Below are positions 34,530-39,485 of a stretch of 39,485 nucleotides of DNA, one piece after another. The stretch's first letter is position 1, and each line of letters starts with the position of its first letter. Under the pieces are notes generated by a model. The model had not been told where the DNA came from. It saw only the letters and a program-made list of their open reading frames with translations, and searched no databases. The translations under genes and the position numbers were made by a program. The stretch is from JBNKFV01 sp050289485 (GTDB taxonomy: Bacteria; Pseudomonadota; Gammaproteobacteria; Pseudomonadales; Cellvibrionaceae). The stretch is taken from positions 1 to 39,485 of the forward strand of contig JBNKFV010000033.1 in assembly GCA_050289485.1 (NCBI GenBank), in the 5' to 3' direction.

Positions 34530-35810
34530 CTATACTCGTTTCAAATAGTTACTGTCGGGGCAAAACTCAATCATGACCTCTGTACCTTGTCCTGGCTCAC
34601 TGTCTATAACCAGCATCCAACCAAAACGATCACAAATCCGTTTAACCAGGTTTAACCCCATACCGATACCACTCGCCTTGGTGGAGTAACTTCGATCGTA
34701 AATATGTGGGAGATGCTCACGAGGAATACCCTCTCCCGTATCGCGTAAGACCAACTTCGAGCCACTAAGCGTTACGGATATTTCTCCACCTTGAGTATGT
34801 TCAATTGCATTGCGTAGCAAGTTGTTAAGGGCTATTTTAATAATGCTATCGGGTACGTCTAATTGTAGCGCTGATGTTAAGGTAAGCTTTATATCAATGT
34901 TTGATTCAATTATTGCTGGACTGTTGTCTTCCACGATATCCTTTATTACATCAGCTAGGGGTAGCTGAGTAATAGTTTGAATACTTTTATTATCTTCACG
35001 AGATAAAAATAAAGTTGCTTCAACAAAGGCTGTCATTTCTGCACAAGCACGCCTTACTCTGGCCAGGGCTCGTTCACCAGTAGCATTCAATGGGATGGTC
35101 TCTAGGATATCTATAGCGCCTAGCATTACCGATAACGGCGTTCTTAATTCATGACTAGCCGCTGCAGTAAAGGAACGTTCACGCTCAACAAATTGATCAA
35201 GCCTGGCAGCGTATTGGTCAAATGCCAAGGCGATAAGTCCTATTTCGGTCCCGGTAAAATCTTCGCCTATACGCAGATTGCGTTCATCTGGGGATATGCA
35301 CCCTAAACGATTGGTCAGCGCCTGCACGGGCGCCAAAATAACATTGGCCACCCGTTGCCCTATAAAAATCGCTGCGATAAGCACGGCCAGAATGCCGTAA
35401 AAAAGCACTTCTAATAAAAAGTGTTCTTGCTCTTCCCAGCGAGTAATGTTGTATAGTAAGTAAATCCGCCCCTCTTCTGTTTGGGCAATATTTAAATGAT
35501 AGATATGGTCATTGATTGCCACAGAATGATGGGAGCCTTCTGGCATCTGCTGAATTGACATAGGCAGCTGACGTGCTTCACTTCCCCGGTATATAAGCCA
35601 TTCATCAAACAAAGCCCCTTGTAGCGAAGCAGTGGAGTCGGGGTGCGTCATCACTGTTTCCATATGTTTTCGCACCATTTCACCAAAGGTTGCCTCTTCT
35701 AACCGTTGCTTTAGCATCAACAAACCCGTTGAGAATAAGGTGCTCACAACAGTTACCATAACGACCATATGCAAGATTAAGTTATGTTTTAAGCTCTTGT
35801 TAGGTTTCAC
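34530..35810 (-). CDS. Membrane sensor histidine kinase of the metal-efflux locus
   Basis: A 426-residue kinase. Two membrane helices (about 10-32 and 133-157) enclose a periplasmic sensor of about 100 residues containing His94, His95, His102 and His105, which could bind metal. HAMP (about 158-210), H-box TAAASHELRTPLS with H220, N-box NNLLRNAIEHTQGG and G boxes DTGEGIP and SGIGMGLNLVKR follow. The start is a GTG at 35810, three bases after the response-regulator stop codon, so the two are coupled. It resembles kinases controlling CzcCBA/CusCBA-type operons, and such an operon diverges from this pair. Metal specificity (Cu/Ag or Zn/Co/Cd) cannot be settled. Confidence 0.9.
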   Translation of the reverse strand: MKPNKSLKHNLILHMVVMVTVVSTLFSTGLLMLKQRLEEATFGEMVRKHMETVMTHPDSTASLQGALFDEWLIYRGSEARQLPMSIQQMPEGSHHSVAINDHIYHLNIAQTEEGRIYLLYNITRWEEQEHFLLEVLFYGILAVLIAAIFIGQRVANVILAPVQALTNRLGCISPDERNLRIGEDFTGTEIGLIALAFDQYAARLDQFVERERSFTAAASHELRTPLSVMLGAIDILETIPLNATGERALARVRRACAEMTAFVEATLFLSREDNKSIQTITQLPLADVIKDIVEDNSPAIIESNIDIKLTLTSALQLDVPDSIIKIALNNLLRNAIEHTQGGEISVTLSGSKLVLRDTGEGIPREHLPHIYDRSYSTKASGIGMGLNLVKRICDRFGWMLVIDSEPGQGTEVMIEFCPDSNYLKRV

Positions 35811-35813
35811 AAG

Positions 35814-36485
35814 TCAGTCCTGTACCAATCGATAGCCAACGCTTCGAACAGTTTGTAGTAATTTGTGGGAAAAGGGCTTGTCTATGATTGCCCGCAGACT
35901 GTATATGTGGGTACGCAAAATATCATTGTCTGGGGGGATATCGCCCCAGACAGCACTTTCCAGTTGTTCACGACTGACAACGTTTGGGCTTTGGCGCATT
36001 AATAGCTCGAGGATTTTGCGCTGGGTTGGGTTTAAGTCTAATGGGATACCCTGACGTGTAACCTGCAGAGTGTTAAGGTCGAATTGTAAATCGGCCACAC
36101 ACAATTGTTTACTGTCGCCAAACTTGTGTAAACGTTTTACTAGCGCTTGCAAGCGTGCCTCAAGCTCTTTGAGCGAGAACGGTTTAACTAAGTAGTCATC
36201 TGCACCAACACTGAAACCCGCCAACTTGTCATCCAGTTGATCGCGTGCCGTTAACATCAATACCGGTGTCGCGTTGCCTTCGCTGCGTAAGCGTTGACAC
36301 AATGAAATACCATCTAGTCGCGGCAGCATAATATCCAGCACTATCACATCGAAGGTGTGCTCCAGTGCAAGCGCCAGACCTAATTCGCCATCACTGGCAA
36401 AATCCAGGACGTGACCCAGTGGCTCAAGAAAATCAGCAATATTTTCGGCAATATCCCGGTTATCTTCGACGATAAGTAGTTTCAT
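35814..36485 (-). CDS. OmpR-family response regulator of the metal-efflux locus
   Basis: A 223-residue regulator: receiver domain (1-120) with ED at 7-8, phospho-acceptor D51 in VLDIMLPR, T79 and K101 in LVKPF, then a winged-helix DNA-binding domain (about 130-222; ending VRSVGYRLVQD). It is first in a two-gene operon with the kinase and lies 254 bp from the likely start of the divergent outer-membrane efflux gene. The 11-bp tandem repeat at 36671-36692 is the best candidate for its binding site. AGGGG lies nine bases before the ATG. Its 5' coding end shares a 20-base exact match with the remnant at 32384-32403. Confidence 0.92.
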   Translation of the reverse strand: MKLLIVEDNRDIAENIADFLEPLGHVLDFASDGELGLALALEHTFDVIVLDIMLPRLDGISLCQRLRSEGNATPVLMLTARDQLDDKLAGFSVGADDYLVKPFSLKELEARLQALVKRLHKFGDSKQLCVADLQFDLNTLQVTRQGIPLDLNPTQRKILELLMRQSPNVVSREQLESAVWGDIPPDNDILRTHIYSLRAIIDKPFSHKLLQTVRSVGYRLVQD

Positions 36486-36560
36486 CTGTTTATGCCCCTA
36501 CCTCTATCTACTGGGAAAAGTGCGTATCTCCTTTATAAGGAAACGCTAGGCTTGCACTGG

Positions 36561-36599
36561 TGAATTGTACTTATGAATTGTACTTATCAATTGTCCCAT
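36561..36599. repeat. Three tandem 13-bp units in the divergent promoter region
   Basis: TGAATTGTACTTA is repeated exactly at 36561-36573 and 36574-36586, and a degenerate third unit TCAATTGTCCCAT follows at 36587-36599. The array lies between the response-regulator gene and the efflux operon. It may be a regulator-binding array or a simple tandem duplication. Confidence 0.75.
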
Positions 36600-36670
36600 A
36601 ACAAATGCCAAAATAATGTGAATACCAAGTGCTATTTCTTGTTAGTTATCGATGCGCTAACAAACTGAAA

Positions 36671-36692
36671 TTTCGACAAAGTTTTGACAAAG
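36671..36692 (+). promoter_or_regulatory. 11-bp tandem direct repeat, candidate response-regulator box
   Basis: TTTCGACAAAG (36671-36681) is followed at once by TTTTGACAAAG (36682-36692). Contiguous direct repeats with an 11-bp period place two subunits on one DNA face, as OmpR/PhoB-family regulators require. It lies just upstream of the efflux operon and includes a TTGACA hexamer. Confidence 0.6.
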
Positions 36693-36739
36693 TACACATT
36701 ACCATGTGGCCCACATTCCATTATTTGGGCTCTGTTACT

Positions 36740-38014
36740 GTGAACAAAAAAATCGCTCTGTTGATATTATGTCTGCTTCCCATTCCTGGCATTGCCGAGA
36801 TAGCCGATGATCATGGCTATCATCACGAGGAAGAGCAGCATCATCAAGACCTTCATCCTGCCCTCAAGTTTAGTGATCAACTAACGCTGCTCGACATAGT
36901 GATTGCTGCTGAAAAGCAAGCTCCTGAAACGCGGCTTAACTCGGCCTTTCAAGACAGGGCAGATGCTCAAAAAGCTTATAGCAGCCAATTCACAACCGGT
37001 CAATCGCGGCTATACCTCAATTATTTAGATGATAGCCATGATCAGGGTTCTCAGGAGCTTGAAGCGGGTATTGGTTTTAATCTTTGGCACCTTGGACAGA
37101 AACGTACGGCTAGAACTCTCGCCAAACATTTGCAGATGGCAAGCGACCACTGGAAAACATATTTACAGTGGCAGTTAACCGGGAAGGTACGACAAAGTTT
37201 GCATGCGTTAGCTAGCGCTGACTTGGCCATTGATCAGGCCTCTCAGGCGCTGGCAGATGCGCGCCAGTTGTTGGCCATTAGCCAACAGCGGGTTAACGTT
37301 GGCGACGCCCCAAAAAGCCTGCTGATGCAAGGTGAGGCATTAGTTATTGAAGCTCGCCAACAGCTTATCGCAGCAGAGGCTGTTGCAGTAGATGCAGCCC
37401 GAGGCTACCAGCAAATCACGGGGCTCGATCAACGACCCGCTCAGCCATTCTTTGAAAAAGAACCCGTGGCAAGCACTATTCCAAACAACCACCCTTGGTT
37501 GCTTTATCTAGAAGCTGAACTTGATAGTTTGCAAACTCAAACCACCGCTGCCCGGCAGGCTGCTGCGGAAAATGTAAGCATTAACTTTGGTGTGCGACGA
37601 GATCGCAGCGACTCACTGAATACCAGCAACGATAATTTAAGCGTTGGTATTAGTATTCCCTTTGGCGGTAGTCGCTCTATAAATGCCCAAACCAGCGCCG
37701 CTCGCGTGAACCAAACAGAAGCTGAGGTGAATTTATATAAGGCCCGCCAGACTCTTAACCAGCAGCTACATGACGTGAAGCACGCACTTTATATCAGTTC
37801 TCAACAACTTGAGTTAAGTGCAAAAACACTGGCACTACACAAACAGCACTGGCAAATGCAAAAAAAAGCATTTGCTCTGGGTGAATCAGATATTTTTCCC
37901 ACCATACAATCCTTGCGACAGTATCACCAGAGCCAAAAGCAGCAACAGCAGGCAGCATTAGCACACCAAGCTTTAATTTCTGAACTCAACCAGACTTTAG
38001 GATTACTACCATGA
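36740..38014 (+). CDS. TolC-family outer-membrane efflux protein, CzcC/CusC-like, with His-rich N-terminus
   Basis: An outer-membrane channel of a tripartite metal pump. Two TolC-like helical repeats are visible (about 60-230 and 260-420), with long Gln/Ala-rich coiled-coil helices. The start is uncertain: GTG at 36740 gives a compact signal peptide (MNKKIALLILCLLPIPGIAE) and keeps the 11-bp repeats outside the gene; ATG 36704 and GTG 36629 are in-frame alternatives, the last overlapping the repeats. The mature N-terminus is rich in His (H25, H28, H29, H34, H35, H39) with Asp/Glu, probably binding metal. It overlaps the adaptor gene by 4 bp. Metal specificity is not resolved. Confidence 0.88.
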   Translation: MNKKIALLILCLLPIPGIAEIADDHGYHHEEEQHHQDLHPALKFSDQLTLLDIVIAAEKQAPETRLNSAFQDRADAQKAYSSQFTTGQSRLYLNYLDDSHDQGSQELEAGIGFNLWHLGQKRTARTLAKHLQMASDHWKTYLQWQLTGKVRQSLHALASADLAIDQASQALADARQLLAISQQRVNVGDAPKSLLMQGEALVIEARQQLIAAEAVAVDAARGYQQITGLDQRPAQPFFEKEPVASTIPNNHPWLLYLEAELDSLQTQTTAARQAAAENVSINFGVRRDRSDSLNTSNDNLSVGISIPFGGSRSINAQTSAARVNQTEAEVNLYKARQTLNQQLHDVKHALYISSQQLELSAKTLALHKQHWQMQKKAFALGESDIFPTIQSLRQYHQSQKQQQQAALAHQALISELNQTLGLLP

Positions 38015-39180
38015 TTAATTCACTTGCACCTTTCGTCACAGGTAATGTGCGTAGCAGTATGCTGTTTTTATTATTGATAGGTAGTTTTAGCATTAACCTC
38101 CATGCTGAGGATGAAACCTCACTGGAAACATTAAGTAGTGACGACTTTGATCGCCTTGGCTTGATGTTCGAAAATGTTCGTTCAGTAACCGCAGAAAATG
38201 GTTCGCAAGTGCCTGCACTGACGATTAATTCTCCAGAGAGCAACACGTCAGTAGTGTCGTCGTTTACCGGCATTCTACAAGAATGGCTCGCCAATAGCGG
38301 TGCCGATATCACCGCAGATGAACCTCTCGCAACCTTATTCAGTGCCGATCTAATGTCAGCGCAGAAATCCTGGATTGCGGCTTATAATGCCCTCGATCGA
38401 GCACAGTATGAATTAGATAAAGATGAACAACTTTATCGCGATGGCATTATTGCTCAGCAACGCTTGAATCAATCAAAACGCAACGTTCGACATGCCCAGT
38501 TCAGTTTGCGGGGCGAACAGCAGCAACTGGAACAAGCAGGCTTTACAAAACAGGAATTAAATGCGCTCCGCACTGGCACTCTAACACCAGGAATAATTGT
38601 ACTTAAGTCTCCTGTAAGTGGAATCTTGAGCCGCCGACTTTTTGATGCTGGAGAGGTAGTATCGGCACGTAAAGTAGTAGCCGAAGTGAGTGGAACCAAT
38701 CAACTCTGGGTAAAAAGCTATTTACCGATAGCACTTGCCCAGCACTTGCGCGTTGGCGATACCCTACTACTTGCGCCAGGCAGTACGTTAAACAGTGACA
38801 CCAATAATGCCGCTGACAATACCAACATCACGTTGACACTAAAAAATAAAGACGCCGAAGTAAACAGCACTACCCAGTTACTTGCTATCAGCGCTGCCTT
38901 TAATGAACCCTGCAACTGCATAGCAGGTCAGCAAGTTACGCTGATCCTCCCCCCTATGACAGAAGGTGTTTTTGTGCCTGCCAGTGCGGTTACGCACAAT
39001 GGTTCTCATACGCAAGTCTACGTGAAAGCCGAAAATAGTATCAGGCCACAAGGTGTGCAATTGATACCACTGGGTAGTCATTATATTGCAACTGAAGGCT
39101 TGAATTCAGGTGACCAGATTGTGATTAGCGGAGCTGCCATACTCAAGGGCATTGAGCTGGGACTGGGAGGTGGCGAATAA
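38011..39180 (+). CDS. RND efflux periplasmic adaptor (CzcB/CusB-like membrane-fusion protein)
   Basis: A 389-residue periplasmic adaptor. A hydrophobic signal (about 15-32, ending INLHA) precedes a lipoyl/barrel-sandwich half (SSFTGILQEWLANSGADITADEPLATLFS, about 87-115), an alpha-helical hairpin (about 118-190), the second lipoyl half (IIVLKSPVSGILSRRLFDAGEVV, about 197-219) and beta-barrel and membrane-proximal domains. The adaptor bridges the inner-membrane RND pump and the outer-membrane channel and can hand metal to the pump. No CusB-type Met triad or His-rich tail was seen. Its start codon overlaps the channel stop codon (ATGA), and its stop overlaps the pump start (TAATG), so the three are translationally coupled. 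Confidence 0.9.
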   Translation: MINSLAPFVTGNVRSSMLFLLLIGSFSINLHAEDETSLETLSSDDFDRLGLMFENVRSVTAENGSQVPALTINSPESNTSVVSSFTGILQEWLANSGADITADEPLATLFSADLMSAQKSWIAAYNALDRAQYELDKDEQLYRDGIIAQQRLNQSKRNVRHAQFSLRGEQQQLEQAGFTKQELNALRTGTLTPGIIVLKSPVSGILSRRLFDAGEVVSARKVVAEVSGTNQLWVKSYLPIALAQHLRVGDTLLLAPGSTLNSDTNNAADNTNITLTLKNKDAEVNSTTQLLAISAAFNEPCNCIAGQQVTLILPPMTEGVFVPASAVTHNGSHTQVYVKAENSIRPQGVQLIPLGSHYIATEGLNSGDQIVISGAAILKGIELGLGGGE

Positions 39181-39485
39181 TGTTGAGCCAGTTAATTCAG
39201 TTTGCCCTTAGCCAGCGTTTGCTCATAGGCTTGCTCACAGTATTGCTGATTGGCTTTGGCGGAAAGGCAATGATCAATCTTCCCATTGATGCCTTCCCTG
39301 ATATTTCGCCGACGCAAGTCAAAATCATTATTAAATCCCCCGGCATGACGCCAGAAGAAGTCGAAACCCTAATTACACAACCCATTGAGGTTGAGTTATT
39401 GGGCATTCCGAAACAGACCATACTTCGATCAATATCAAAGTATGCCCTCAGCGCCATCACCTTAGATTTTAATGAAGGTACCGAT
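39180..39485 (+). CDS. Heavy-metal RND transporter, CzcA/CusA family (3' partial)
   Basis: The frame opens at the ATG 39180-39182, overlapping the adaptor stop codon, and stays open to the window end (102 codons of a family usually over 1000 residues). The N-terminal membrane helix (about 14-31; RLLIGLLTVLLIGFGGKAMI) is followed by the HME-RND signature LPIDAFPDISPTQVKI and SPGMTPEEVETLITQPIE. It is the proton-driven inner-membrane pump of the tripartite system. The segment defining ion specificity (TM4 acidic/Met residues) lies outside the window. Confidence 0.92.
   Translation, partial: MLSQLIQFALSQRLLIGLLTVLLIGFGGKAMINLPIDAFPDISPTQVKIIIKSPGMTPEEVETLITQPIEVELLGIPKQTILRSISKYALSAITLDFNEGTD

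Noticed and set aside
36740..39485. Naming the efflux genes cusCBA or czcCBA
   Set aside because: The specificity region of the pump is outside the window and the adaptor lacks diagnostic metal-binding motifs.
1..39485. CRISPR arrays, tRNA/rRNA genes, prophage or integron structures
   Set aside because: No regularly spaced repeats, cloverleaf genes, integrase genes or attachment sites were seen on either strand.

Overview
The window looks like part of the chromosome of a free-living, probably marine, gammaproteobacterium. GC content appears moderate (close to 50%). Genes are Gram-negative in style: two TonB-dependent receptors, lipoproteins, OmpR-type two-component systems and an RND efflux tripartite set. 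A lineage near Cellvibrionales/Spongiibacteraceae is a guess from gene content only. No rRNA, tRNA, CRISPR array or complete mobile element was seen.

Layout. (1) 1-2831 (+): a three-gene amine-oxidation module, with a tyramine-oxidase-subunit-B-like (OCD-fold) protein cut by the window edge, a Rid protein and a DadA-like FAD oxidase. (2) 2832-4918: a hairpin-rich spacer, then an AdeRS-like response regulator and kinase. (3) 4993-15381: a secreted PQQ-type sugar dehydrogenase, a lipoprotein, a DUF6152 protein and a TonB receptor, all on the minus strand, then an aldehyde dehydrogenase and an APC permease (-), and a second secreted sugar dehydrogenase (+). (4) 15463-18814 (-): a translationally coupled operon of acyl-CoA ligase, a thiolase-fold protein lacking the canonical catalytic residues, and a DUF35 zinc-ribbon/OB protein. 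(5) 19466-21227: a lipoprotein-anchored Rid protein, a GNAT acetyltransferase and an NTF2-like lipoprotein. (6) 21436-25978 (-): cyclase-family hydrolase, IorA and IorB (aryl-pyruvate:ferredoxin oxidoreductase type). (7) 26304-28044 (-): a paralogue of the lipoprotein in block 3, and a cytochrome b561. (8) 28783-32341 (+): a second TonB receptor with a PepSY membrane protein. (9) 32342-33014: a graveyard of gene fragments (REP-transposase/TonB-receptor chimera and a frameshifted secreted protein). (10) 33015-34334: a glutamate/dicarboxylate-type symporter. (11) 34530-39485: a two-component system (-) divergent from a CzcCBA/CusCBA-like metal efflux operon (+), cut by the window end.

How the genes may work together (inference). 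Blocks 1 and 3-6 read as one catabolic island for a small, probably aromatic, amine or amino-acid-derived compound. A TonB receptor and permease would bring it in. The FAD oxidase/OCD-like/Rid set would turn an amine into an aldehyde, and the phenylacetaldehyde-type dehydrogenase would give the acid. IorAB would turn an aryl-2-oxoacid into an aryl-acetyl-CoA. The ligase/thiolase-like/DUF35 operon would activate an acid and cleave or form a C-C bond. Several envelope proteins occur in pairs (two sugar dehydrogenases, two DUF6152-associated proteins, two Rid proteins), which suggests duplicated periplasmic sub-modules. The substrate cannot be read from the sequence. The right end is a separate metal-resistance locus with its own regulators.
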